Positions 25,069-32,309 of a stretch of 35,605 nt of DNA are shown here, piece after piece. The notes beneath the pieces were generated by a model. It saw only the letters and a program-made list of their open reading frames with translations, searched no databases and was not told the DNA's origin. Each line of letters begins with the position of its first letter. Within the stretch, counting starts at the first letter, position 1. The position numbers and the translations under genes are program-made. Source of the DNA: Nocardioides sp. (GTDB lineage Bacteria > Actinomycetota > Actinomycetes > Propionibacteriales > Nocardioidaceae); NCBI GenBank assembly GCA_025965275.1, contig JAOPXG010000099.1, positions 1 to 35,605 on the forward strand. The letters are read 5' to 3'.

Positions 25069-26124
25069 TTACCAGGTGCGGTTGGCTCCGGTCCTCAGCT
25101 GCTTGCCTGGCTTGCGCCACTTGGGTTCCTTGTCCAGCGTGCGCGTCGTCATGTGGCGCAGGCTTCGCATCGTGTTGCCGTAGAGGCCGACCGCGGTGGT
25201 CGAGATCTTGCCGCCCGGGGGCTCGTCCATGAACGGCATGAACTTGTCGGGGAAGCCGGGCATCGTGCACCCGATGCAGATCCCACCCACGTTGGGGCAG
25301 CCGCCCACGCCGTTCATCCAGCCCCGTTTGGGGACGTTGCACTTCACGACCGGACCCCAGCAGCCGAGCTTGACGATGCACTTCGGCGAGCCGTACTCGG
25401 TGGCGAAGTCGCCCTGCTCGTAGTAGCCGGCCCGGTCACACCCCTCGTGCACGGTCTGGCCGAACAGCCACGTGGGTCGCAGCGCCTCGTCGAGCGGGAT
25501 CATCGGCGCCTGACCGGTGGCCATGTAGAGCAAGTACGTCAGCGTCTCCGACATGTTGTCGGGCTGGGCGGGGCAGCCCGGGACGCACACGATCGGAATG
25601 CCGGCCTTCGACTTCCATTCCCAGCCCAGGTAGTCGGGAACGCCCATGGCAACGGTCGGGGTGCCGGCCATCGCGTGGATGCCGCCGTACGTCGCGCAGG
25701 TGCCGACCGCGACGACGGCCGTGGCCTTCGGAGCGAGCCGGTCCAGCCATTCACTCGTCGTCATGGGCTGGCCGGTCATCGGGTCGTTGCCGAACCCGCA
25801 CCAGTAGCCCTCCTCGTGCAGCTGTTCGTTGGGGATGGAGCCCTCCACAACCAGCACGAACGGCTCGAGCTCGCCGCGGTCGGCCTTGAAGAACCACTCC
25901 AGGAAGTCGTCTGCGCCGCCGTTGGGCCCGCACTCGAAGTCGATCAGCGGCCAATGGACCGCGATCTGGGGCAGCCCGGGGAGGGCGCCGAGCGCGATCT
26001 CCTCGATGCTGGGCTGCGTGGCTGCGGTCAGGGCGACGGAGTCTCCGTCGCAGCTGAGGCCTGCGTTGATCCACAAGACGTGGATGAGTGTCTCTTCAGC
26101 CTTGACTGCTTCGGCTGTGGGCAT
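25069..26124 (-). CDS. hhyS: [NiFe]-hydrogenase small subunit, actinobacterial group 1h type
   Basis: 351-residue Fe-S subunit without a Tat leader. The proximal cluster site reads Cys25-Asp-Gly-Asp28 (LSCDGDSVAL), with Cys143 (GTCATYGG) and Cys184 (PGCPAQPDN). The usual C-x2-C is thus C-x2-D, giving 3Cys1Asp ligation as in the Ralstonia actinobacterial-type enzyme. Later Cys clusters (HEGCDRAGYY, LGCWGPVVKCN, GGICIGCTMPGFPDKF) carry the medial and distal centres. It passes electrons from the large subunit to the respiratory chain. The ATG at 26124 has only a weak ribosome site (GGAG about 11 nt upstream). Confidence 0.95.
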   Translation of the reverse strand: MPTAEAVKAEETLIHVLWINAGLSCDGDSVALTAATQPSIEEIALGALPGLPQIAVHWPLIDFECGPNGGADDFLEWFFKADRGELEPFVLVVEGSIPNEQLHEEGYWCGFGNDPMTGQPMTTSEWLDRLAPKATAVVAVGTCATYGGIHAMAGTPTVAMGVPDYLGWEWKSKAGIPIVCVPGCPAQPDNMSETLTYLLYMATGQAPMIPLDEALRPTWLFGQTVHEGCDRAGYYEQGDFATEYGSPKCIVKLGCWGPVVKCNVPKRGWMNGVGGCPNVGGICIGCTMPGFPDKFMPFMDEPPGGKISTTAVGLYGNTMRSLRHMTTRTLDKEPKWRKPGKQLRTGANRTW

Positions 26125-26179
26125 AGATGCCGGCTCTCCGGGGCCCCACGTGGTCCCAATCGGAAGGCGGAGGCCATCG

Positions 26180-26195
26180 TGTGACCTCTGTCACT
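26180..26195. promoter_or_regulatory. CRP/GlxR-like palindrome upstream of hhyS
   Basis: The 16-bp site is TGTGA, six bases (CCTCTG), then TCACT, one mismatch from the TGTGA-N6-TCACA consensus of actinobacterial CRP/GlxR proteins. Its centre is about 64 nt upstream of the hhyS start, in the 137-bp hypB-hhyS gap. It suggests energy- or carbon-status control of the structural genes. Binding is not shown. Confidence 0.5.
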
Positions 26196-26261
26196 TGTCT
26201 CCCAGTCATGAGAGTCCCGAGCAAACCGTCTGTCAAGGGATTCACCCAAATAGGTGAGAAG

Positions 26262-27044
26262 TCAGCCGAGCCACTCGAGCCAGGCCTCGAAGTTCTCGCC
26301 GGTCCGGGCCGACACGGGGCGCACCTGGACGTCCGGGTTGATCATCCGGGCGTCGCGGATGAGCCGGTCGGCGTCGAAGTCGACGTAGGGCAGCAGATCC
26401 GTCTTGTTGAGGACCACGAGGTCGGCCGCGGCGAACATGTGTGGGTACTTGAGGGGCTTGTCGTCCCCCTCGGTCACCGAGATCACCACGACCCTCCGCT
26501 TCTCGCCGAGGTCGAACAACGCCGGGCAGACCAGGTTGCCCACGTTCTCGATGAACACGATGCTGTCGCGTTCCGGCTGCAGCTGCTCCAGCGCCCGCGA
26601 CACCATCGCCGCGTCGAGGTGGCACCCGGCGCCGGTGTTCACCTGCACGGCTCGGGCCCCGGCTCGCCGGATGCGTTCGGCGTCGAACAGCGTCTCCTGG
26701 TCGCCCTCGATCACCGTGACCGGGCGACCGGCCGCGGCGATGGTGCGCTCGAGCAACGTGGTCTTGCCGGCGCCCGGAGAGCTCATCAGGTTCAGGGCGG
26801 TGATGCCGCGCTCGCACAACCAGTCCCGGTTGCGCGCCGCCAGCCCGTCGTTCTTCGCGAGCACGGCCACCTCGAGCTCGAGGGTGTGGGTGCGCAGCTC
26901 CGCGTCCTGCTCGACGTGGACGTGGTCGTGACCGTGCTCGTCACCGTGGTCGTGGGTGTGGCCGTGCCCGTGCCCGGTCGACCCGTCCGCGCCCAGGGTG
27001 GTCAGCCGTACGTCGGCCTCCCCGCAGCCGCAGGTGCTGCACAT
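26262..27044 (-). CDS. hypB: Hydrogenase nickel incorporation GTPase HypB
   Basis: 260-residue GTPase. The N-terminus has the CSTCGC nickel motif (Cys2, Cys5, Cys7), and nine histidines at alternating positions lie between residues 25 and 43, a nickel-storage stretch. The P-loop is SSPGAGKTTLLE at about 88-99, the metal-linked Cys141-His142 lies in GAGCHLDA, Cys173 follows in GNLVCP, and NKTD gives base specificity. It loads nickel with HypA into the large subunit. The start is 1 nt from hypA. Expected lengths and motifs are all present. Confidence 0.97.
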   Translation of the reverse strand: MCSTCGCGEADVRLTTLGADGSTGHGHGHTHDHGDEHGHDHVHVEQDAELRTHTLELEVAVLAKNDGLAARNRDWLCERGITALNLMSSPGAGKTTLLERTIAAAGRPVTVIEGDQETLFDAERIRRAGARAVQVNTGAGCHLDAAMVSRALEQLQPERDSIVFIENVGNLVCPALFDLGEKRRVVVISVTEGDDKPLKYPHMFAAADLVVLNKTDLLPYVDFDADRLIRDARMINPDVQVRPVSARTGENFEAWLEWLG

Positions 27045-27045
27045 C

Positions 27046-27372
27046 TCAGGCCACCTCCACCGACGTCACCGAGAGGTCGCGGCCGGCCAGCAGCTCGACG
27101 TCCGCACTGCCGCAGGGGCAGAGCAGGAACGCGTCGTCGAGCAGGATCTCCTGGCCGCACGACCGGCAGCGCGCACGCCCCCGCTGCTCCTCGATCTCAA
27201 GCAGGGCTCCTTCGAGGGGGGTGCCCTGGGTGGCGATCTCGAAGCAGAACGTGAGGGCGTCGGGGACCACACCGGACAGCTGCCCGACCCGCAGGCGTAC
27301 GACGTTCACGTGAGCGTCGGTGCGTTCGAGCACCGAGGTCACCACGCTCTCCGCGATCGCCAGCTCATGCAT
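27046..27372 (-). CDS. hypA: Hydrogenase maturation nickel metallochaperone HypA
   Basis: 108-residue HypA. MHELAIAESVV fixes the start at the ATG at 27372, since the Ni-binding His2 must follow Met1; a GTG two codons upstream would break this. Zinc ligands are Cys69 and Cys72 (CRSCGQE) and Cys85 and Cys87 (CPCGS). The second pair is C-x-C rather than the usual C-x2-C, apparently one residue short. It is the first hydrogenase gene on this strand, so the promoter for hypAB should lie at 27373-27507. Confidence 0.95.
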   Translation of the reverse strand: MHELAIAESVVTSVLERTDAHVNVVRLRVGQLSGVVPDALTFCFEIATQGTPLEGALLEIEEQRGRARCRSCGQEILLDDAFLLCPCGSADVELLAGRDLSVTSVEVA

Positions 27373-27380
27373 GGGCACGT

Positions 27381-27409
27381 CCCGCCTGTCCGTTTCACCG
27401 TAAGGCGGG
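27381..27409. promoter_or_regulatory. Inverted repeat upstream of hypA
   Basis: CCCGCCT and AGGCGGG flank a 15-bp spacer, 9 bp upstream of the hypA start. It could be an operator or form a 5'-UTR hairpin on the hypA transcript. GC-rich repeats of this length are not rare, so the support is modest. Confidence 0.35.
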
Positions 27410-27507
27410 CAGGGGAACCTGGCAACGGCCGACTGCGGCGCAGGCCGCGCACCTATCTCCTGAACGCGGTCTCATATGTGGAGGCTGCACCGAATCAGGA
27501 GCAGAAC

Positions 27508-28839
27508 ATGTCCATCCCCACTCAGATGAGCCTGGTCGGCTTTGCCGCATCCGCGCCGGAGCTTCACTTCACCAAGAAGGGCGACGAGTGCTGCCGCCTT
27601 CGCGTCGGTGTCGAGCAGTGGCGCAAGGAGGTAGCTGGGACCTCCACGAAGCTCGATCCGACCGTCCACGACATGGTTGTCTTCGAGAGCACCGCCCGGG
27701 AGACCTACGCGCGGTTCCGCCCGGGTGACTCCTTCGTTGCCAGCGGCTACATCCACGAGTTCGAGGTCGAGCACCGCGACGGGGCGAGTGTCATCAAGGA
27801 GGAGTTCGTCGCCAAGAAGATTGGACATGACGCGAACAGGACCGACTACCTCGTCCAGCCCGGACGACACACCACCCCCGAGGACGGCCACGACCGGGGC
27901 GTGACGGACCTACTTGGGCGCCCGCCGGCACCGATCAACTGGAACCTGCTCGACGCGAACGAGGCTGACCTCGAGTGGCACGACCTCGACCTGTGGGTGA
28001 CCTGGCTGAAGTTCACCTTCGGGCTCCCGCCCTCGATCGTTCCGCCCCACTGGCACCGCCACGACGAGCTCGGCTGGGAACTGTCCGCGCTCCACACCCA
28101 CTGGTTGAGCTGCCACCATGAGAGCGCGAACGCCTCAGCACCGATCGCCTGGCTCCGCGACTTCGCCGACGCACGCAATCGGCTGCGGGACTGGGTGGCG
28201 ATCTGCGGCACGCGGCTCGATCGTGACCGCCCGACCCGGCAGGCGGTCTGGCCCGGCGAACGAGCCGTCGATGCCGGTGTCGAGGTCCCCATCGGGGACA
28301 GGCGACGGGATTTCGAGGAGTTTGTCCGCGCCGGCGACGGATCAGCGACGGCACGATCCTGGCCTACCAGTGCGGTCGGAGGCCCATCCGAATCCGCCTG
28401 GAAGAACTGTAGATTTGAACGTCGCACGGTGGATCCATCGCGCACCGAGGCGCAGACTGTGGCTGACCGCCCCTTGTTGGAAGACAAGCTCTCGGAGATG
28501 TCATGCGCATACTCGGACCCGTCGTCGCCGCAGTTCTGGGCCTCACCCTGGCGGCAACGAACCCAGCGATTGCTTCGCATCAGTCCCTGTCCAACCAAGA
28601 GCCTCAGGGCGATGCCGTCCCGGCGATCGCCGGCACGGCAGCGGCTGTCGACCTTCCTGACGACGGTGACGGCACGCAGGCTGCTGTCCTCTACGACTGG
28701 GGTGCTCCCGACGCGGGCGACGAGTTCAACTACACCGGAGCGCCCGATCCGGCGAAGTGGTCGGTCTACAACAGCGCCGGGCATGCCGGTAACGGGCTCC
28801 GCCGCCCGGCGGCGTGGAGCGGCAACGGCTCGGTCATGA
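27508..28839 (+). CDS. ICE-type single-stranded DNA-binding protein fused to an unknown domain; 3' end decayed
   Basis: Residues 1-115 (MSIPTQMSLVGFAASAPELH, later EEFVAKKIGHDANRT) match SSB proteins of actinobacterial conjugative elements. From about residue 135 a tryptophan-rich domain follows (EWHDLDLWVTWLKFTFGLPP, HWHRHDELGWELSALHTHWL), of a kind seen beside plasmid or ICE genes, perhaps DUF4913-like. AGGAG lies 6 nt before the ATG at 27508. Recognisable sequence stops near DFEEFV (28323). After that the frame runs on without homology through an excisionase remnant and 337 nt into the next gene, so the natural stop appears lost. The first 270 residues may still be expressed. Confidence 0.6.
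   Translation: MSIPTQMSLVGFAASAPELHFTKKGDECCRLRVGVEQWRKEVAGTSTKLDPTVHDMVVFESTARETYARFRPGDSFVASGYIHEFEVEHRDGASVIKEEFVAKKIGHDANRTDYLVQPGRHTTPEDGHDRGVTDLLGRPPAPINWNLLDANEADLEWHDLDLWVTWLKFTFGLPPSIVPPHWHRHDELGWELSALHTHWLSCHHESANASAPIAWLRDFADARNRLRDWVAICGTRLDRDRPTRQAVWPGERAVDAGVEVPIGDRRRDFEEFVRAGDGSATARSWPTSAVGGPSESAWKNCRFERRTVDPSRTEAQTVADRPLLEDKLSEMSCAYSDPSSPQFWASPWRQRTQRLLRISPCPTKSLRAMPSRRSPARQRLSTFLTTVTARRLLSSTTGVLPTRATSSTTPERPIRRSGRSTTAPGMPVTGSAARRRGAATARS
28338..28412 (+). pseudogene. C-terminal remnant of an excisionase-type DNA-binding protein
   Basis: In the +2 frame relative to the SSB gene, the sequence reads RRISDGTILAYQCGRRPIRI and then RLEEL before a TAG at 28410. This matches the end of the small MerR-like/HTH_17 excisionases of actinobacterial integrative elements (pattern ISDGT-x-AYR-x-G-x3-IRI). 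The helix-turn-helix start is missing, so this is a tail fused by deletion to the SSB-type gene. It marks the region as former mobile DNA. Confidence 0.55.
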
Positions 28840-30275
28840 GGGTCACGGGGAACTCTGCGGGGACGACCGGTGGCATGGCCGCGTTGTTCGACCGGCGCAA
28901 GTACGGGCGCTGGGAGACCCGAATGAGGACCAGCGACCGCGACTCCAAGTACCACCCGGTGCTGCTCCTGTGGCCGGACTCCGAGAACCGGACGTGCGAC
29001 GGCGAGATCGACTACGCCGAGGGCGTTGCCGACACGACACGCATTCACACGTACCTGCGCTACGGATGCGCGGACAGCCAGACCCGCGCCGTGCAGGTCG
29101 TCGACACCACCCAGTGGCACAACTACGCGGTCGAGTGGACGCCCTCCGGCGTCAGGTCGTGGATCGACGGCGTGCTGTTGTTCAGTGACACCGACACCAG
29201 CCACCTGCCACCCGGCCCCATGCACTCCACGATGCAACTGGACTGGTTCCCGGACGGCACCGCCACGACCCCCTCGTGGATGGAGGTCGACTGGACCCGC
29301 GTCTACGACATCACCACGACGCCCACGCCCACCCCCACCCCGACGCCCACGCCCACACCGACGCCCACACCAACTCCCCCGCCGCCGCCGCCCGGCGACG
29401 TGGTTCACCTCGCCGCCGTCGGTGACATGAACCCGGCCGGCAACACGTCCTCCACCAGCCCGTCCGGCAGGAACGCCGCGGACATCAAGGCGGCTCTCGA
29501 CGCCGGGCAGGTCTCCGCCTTCCTCGGGCTCGGGGACTTTCAGTACGACGTCGGCAACTGCTCGTCCTTCGTGAACGCCTGGGACCGGGCGGGGTGGGCC
29601 GGGGTCAAGCCGAAAACATATTGGATCAGCGCCCCGAACCACGACTGGGATCCCGGTCGTAACGAGGACCTCGACAACTTCATGGACGGCGAGTGTGCGG
29701 GGGACACCACCAAGTCGCTGACCAACCAGCAGAAGGGTTTCGTCGGCAACGGGAAGCCCTACTCGGTGGACATCGGCAACTGGCACTTCGCCTTCCTGTC
29801 GACGGCGCTCTGGCGGTTCGACGTGGCGAAGGCGAATCAGGTCACCACCTGGCTTGACAACGACCTGGCCGCAGCGAAGGCGGCGGGCAAGCACCTTGCC
29901 GTCGCTTACCACGACCCCTACTTCACGTCGAACACGTCCACCCACACGCGGGAGGCCGCGGTGAAGCCGTGGATCGACGTGATGTGGAAGTACCGGGTCC
30001 GGCTCACCCTGTCCGGCTCGCAGCACAACTACGAACGGTCCTGCCCGGTGAACAACGCCGACCAGTGCGTGGCCGACGGGATGACCGCCTTCCAGGTGTC
30101 GACCGGCGGAATCGGTCTCCGGTCCTTCACCAGCAGCCCGGCCTACATCGTGCGGCGGTTCTCCGACACGTATGGCTGGCTCGGGCTCGACCTCAACCCT
30201 GACGGGTCGTTCGACTGGCAGTTCAACCCCGTCTCCGGTGCCAGCACCGACAGCGGGAGTCGGGCGGCTCCGTGA
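28503..30275 (+). CDS. Secreted GH16 domain - PT linker - metallophosphatase chimera
   Basis: 590 residues with a signal peptide (MRILGPVVAAVLGLTLAATN, ending near IASH). Residues about 63-268 are a GH16 glycanase fold with the catalytic pattern Glu168-Ile-Asp170-x2-Glu173 in CDGEIDYAEG. A Thr-Pro linker (271-297) leads to a calcineurin-type metallophosphatase (298-575) with Asp308, Asp345 (GLGDFQYD), Asn379-His380, His470 and His508 (GSQHNYER). In the last motif the usual G-H-x-H lacks the first His (Ser506). GGAG lies 6 nt before the ATG. It may cleave beta-glucan-type polymers and phosphoesters outside the cell. The 5' end overlaps the run-on SSB frame. Confidence 0.85.
   Translation: MRILGPVVAAVLGLTLAATNPAIASHQSLSNQEPQGDAVPAIAGTAAAVDLPDDGDGTQAAVLYDWGAPDAGDEFNYTGAPDPAKWSVYNSAGHAGNGLRRPAAWSGNGSVMRVTGNSAGTTGGMAALFDRRKYGRWETRMRTSDRDSKYHPVLLLWPDSENRTCDGEIDYAEGVADTTRIHTYLRYGCADSQTRAVQVVDTTQWHNYAVEWTPSGVRSWIDGVLLFSDTDTSHLPPGPMHSTMQLDWFPDGTATTPSWMEVDWTRVYDITTTPTPTPTPTPTPTPTPTPTPPPPPPGDVVHLAAVGDMNPAGNTSSTSPSGRNAADIKAALDAGQVSAFLGLGDFQYDVGNCSSFVNAWDRAGWAGVKPKTYWISAPNHDWDPGRNEDLDNFMDGECAGDTTKSLTNQQKGFVGNGKPYSVDIGNWHFAFLSTALWRFDVAKANQVTTWLDNDLAAAKAAGKHLAVAYHDPYFTSNTSTHTREAAVKPWIDVMWKYRVRLTLSGSQHNYERSCPVNNADQCVADGMTAFQVSTGGIGLRSFTSSPAYIVRRFSDTYGWLGLDLNPDGSFDWQFNPVSGASTDSGSRAAP
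29313..29393 (+). repeat. Thr-Pro/Pro microsatellite linker
   Basis: About 80 bp of imperfect CCNACN hexamers encode (Thr-Pro)n followed by six prolines, joining the GH16 and phosphatase domains. Such tracts vary in length by slippage and are typical of actinobacterial secreted multidomain enzymes. Confidence 0.9.
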
Positions 30276-30320
30276 CCTCCTCGTCGGTCGCAATCTGTCG
30301 TGTCTGCAGTTCGGAGCCGG

Positions 30321-30461
30321 CTATCGGCCCGGGAGCGATCGCGTGAGGACGTAGAGGCCGATCCCGTTGCTGATGCCGTTGGGGGCGCGCGGGTAGGCGC
30401 CGAACGCCGGCTGACCCTTGGCACGCGTCGGGACCAGGTCGAACCTCCGACCTACGCGGAA
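30321..30461 (-). pseudogene. C-terminal fragment of a SigX-type (TIGR02960-like) sigma-70 factor
   Basis: The minus strand reads VGRRFDLVPTRAKGQPAFGA and then YPRAPNGISNGIGLYVLT before a premature stop. RFxLVPTRANGQPAF-x-Y-x-R-x-P with GLxVLT is the SnoaL-like tail of one ECF sigma factor group. Neither the sigma domains nor the normal C-terminus is present, so it is a relic. Identification is by remembered family pattern. Confidence 0.55.
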
Positions 30462-30811
30462 GATCAGTGTCGCGTCAGCCAGACACAGGGCGCCGCGGCG
30501 CAAGGTTGTGCGGAACGGCTTGGCACGAGCGCCGCTCGCCGATGGTCGCGCGGGACGCACTCCGGGCGAGACTCCCCTCGCGGCACCGCAGCGAGGAGCC
30601 CGACCGCGGGCACCGCCATGACTCCGCCAACGAACACCATCGCGAACACTGCCACCGACAGCCTCGCGAAGACCACGAACCCGAACTGTGCCGTCGGGGA
30701 CGTCGTGAGCGTTCCTTGGGCACCCAACCGAACGAAGGGGTGGAAATACCGGTGCCATGAGGGCGGGGAGCAGGTTGTCCGGAACGGCCTCCAGAGACAA
30801 GTGACCCTCCG
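30462..30811. other. 350 bp without a convincing gene
   Basis: Several frames are open on both strands but none has a recognisable family, ribosome site or sensible amino-acid composition. One minus-strand frame has a hydrophobic stretch (VVFARLSVAVFAMVFVGGVM), which could be a trace of a membrane protein, but it lacks support. Confidence 0.5.
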
Positions 30812-31018
30812 GTGGCGCACCCCGGTGACTTCCACTTCGTGCCGGCGGGCTGGGTGCACGGCTTCCGCGGCTCCGGCCGCGCCTCGATGCTGCTGATGTT
30901 CGCGCCGGGCGGACCGCGCGAGGACGACTTCGAGACCCTCGCGCGGCTCGCCGAGCACCCCATGACCGAGGAGGAGCGGGCCGGGTTCATGCTCCGGCAC
31001 GACACCTACTGGGTGTGA
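30812..31018 (+). pseudogene. C-terminal fragment of a cupin-domain protein
   Basis: 68 residues: AHPGDFHFVPAGWVHGFRGS then MLLMFAPGGPREDDF and a typical tail ending RHDTYWV. GDFxFVPAGxxHGFR is the second cupin motif, but the first motif and N-terminus are missing. Upstream in frame there is only non-homologous sequence to a stop at 30758. The fragment is intact in frame and might be called as a gene, but it cannot form a full cupin. Confidence 0.6.
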
Positions 31019-31043
31019 GGCCCGGGGCGTGAGGCGGAGCGGG

Positions 31044-32309
31044 TCAGCGGTAGACGCGGACCCAGTCGACCTCCATCCAGGACGGGGTGGTGGTGGTGCC
31101 GTCGGGGAACCAGTCGAGCTGGATCGTCTGGTGCGCCGGGTCGTCGGGGATCTGCGAGGCGTCGGTGGACTCGAAGTACTTCACCCCGTCGATGTAGCCG
31201 CGCACCGTCCCAGCGCGCCACTCGATGGCGTAATTGTGCCACCGGGTCATGTCGAGGGTCTGGGAGGCGTAGGCCTGCGCACCCGAGCACGAGTGGTGGA
31301 GGAAGAAGCTGACATTGTCGACGGTCTTGGTCGACTCGGCGTAGTCCATCTCGGCGCAGTTGTTGGCCGTCCCGCTGCCCTGCTGAGGCCAGAGGATCAG
31401 CACCGGGTGGTACTCGGTGTCGCGTCCGGGGCTGACCCGCATCCGGGCCTCCCACTTGCCGTAGGTCTGGTTGAACCGCTGCGACATCCCGCCCGTGGTG
31501 CCGTGGGCGTCGCCGGTGATCCGCAGCGCCGAGCCGTTGACCGTCACCTGGCTGCGTGACCGCAGGCCGTTGCCGGCGTGACCGGCGGAGTTGTAGACCG
31601 ACCACTTCGTCGAGTCGGGGGCCCCGGTGTAGTTGAACTCGTCGCCGGCGACCGGGGCGCCCCAGCCGTTCACCACGGCGGCCTCCGTCGAAGCCGTGCC
31701 GCTCGTCGACCCGCCTGTCGACGTGGCTCCGTCGTCGAGGCTCAGCGAGAGCCGCGGCGGCGTCGTCGTCTCACGGGAGGCGAGGACGAGGTTGTCCGAC
31801 ACCTTCTGGGTGATGACCAGCGACAACGTGCCGCCGACGGCGCTCTGCAGCGCGCTGATGCTCAGTGGGACCCGGTAGGTCGTTCCGGACGAGCTGGGCC
31901 CGGCCAGAGTGCCGACGCTGGTCCCGGACGCCGGGGCGTTCCGGTAGGTGAGCGTCGACTCCGACCACGAGCCCGACGTCACCGACACGGTCTGCGACCC
32001 GGCCGACCCCGAGCCGGAGCCCAGGGTGTGCAGGCGCAGGCTGGCCGCCGTAAGCGTGCCCGTCCGGTCGGTGAGGTCGAACTTGACGTACGTCTTGTAG
32101 GTCGTCGCGCCGGCGCCCACGTACAGCTTGGTGCTGGTGGCGTGGACGGCCGCCGGGTCCGATGACGAGACGTAGGTGTCGCCCACGGCAGTCTCGGTGA
32201 CGGTGCTCACCGTGGCCCGTGCGCTGTCGGGAGCGACCGAGACGCCCGCCAGGAGCAGGCCGCCGCTCGCCGCGAGCGCGGCCAGGGCGCGATGCATCGT
32301 GTTCTTCAT
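31044..32309 (-). CDS. Secreted DNRLRE - GH16 glycoside hydrolase
   Basis: 421 residues. A signal peptide (MKNTMHRALAALAASGGLLL, cleaved near ARA) is followed by a DNRLRE/CBM-type domain (about 35-195; VGDTYVSSSDPAAVHATSTK, KLYVGAGATTYKTYVKFDL) and a Ser/Thr-Gly linker. A GH16 domain (about 215-421) comes last, with catalytic Glu-Met-Asp-x2-Glu in CAEMDYAEST. It probably binds and cuts beta-1,3- or mixed-linkage glucans or galactans outside the cell. Its GH16 part is closely related to that at 28503-30275 (shared EFNYTGAPD, KWSVYNSAGHAGNGLR, PSWMEVDW). AAGGA lies 5 nt before the ATG. The two genes converge with about 770 bp of relics between them. Confidence 0.9.
   Translation of the reverse strand: MKNTMHRALAALAASGGLLLAGVSVAPDSARATVSTVTETAVGDTYVSSSDPAAVHATSTKLYVGAGATTYKTYVKFDLTDRTGTLTAASLRLHTLGSGSGSAGSQTVSVTSGSWSESTLTYRNAPASGTSVGTLAGPSSSGTTYRVPLSISALQSAVGGTLSLVITQKVSDNLVLASRETTTPPRLSLSLDDGATSTGGSTSGTASTEAAVVNGWGAPVAGDEFNYTGAPDSTKWSVYNSAGHAGNGLRSRSQVTVNGSALRITGDAHGTTGGMSQRFNQTYGKWEARMRVSPGRDTEYHPVLILWPQQGSGTANNCAEMDYAESTKTVDNVSFFLHHSCSGAQAYASQTLDMTRWHNYAIEWRAGTVRGYIDGVKYFESTDASQIPDDPAHQTIQLDWFPDGTTTTPSWMEVDWVRVYR

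Noticed and set aside
23208-26124. Assignment to the group 2a (Huc) hydrogenases
   Set aside because: The small subunit's C-x2-D proximal site and the DUF5947/DUF6084 neighbours fit group 1h better, although this was not tested by phylogeny.
29313-29393. Repetitive tract as a possible CRISPR or minisatellite
   Set aside because: The hexamers encode an in-frame Thr-Pro linker; there are no spacers.
30464-31000. Minus-strand frame with a hydrophobic stretch
   Set aside because: It overlaps both the cupin and sigma relics, lacks a ribosome site and matches no family.
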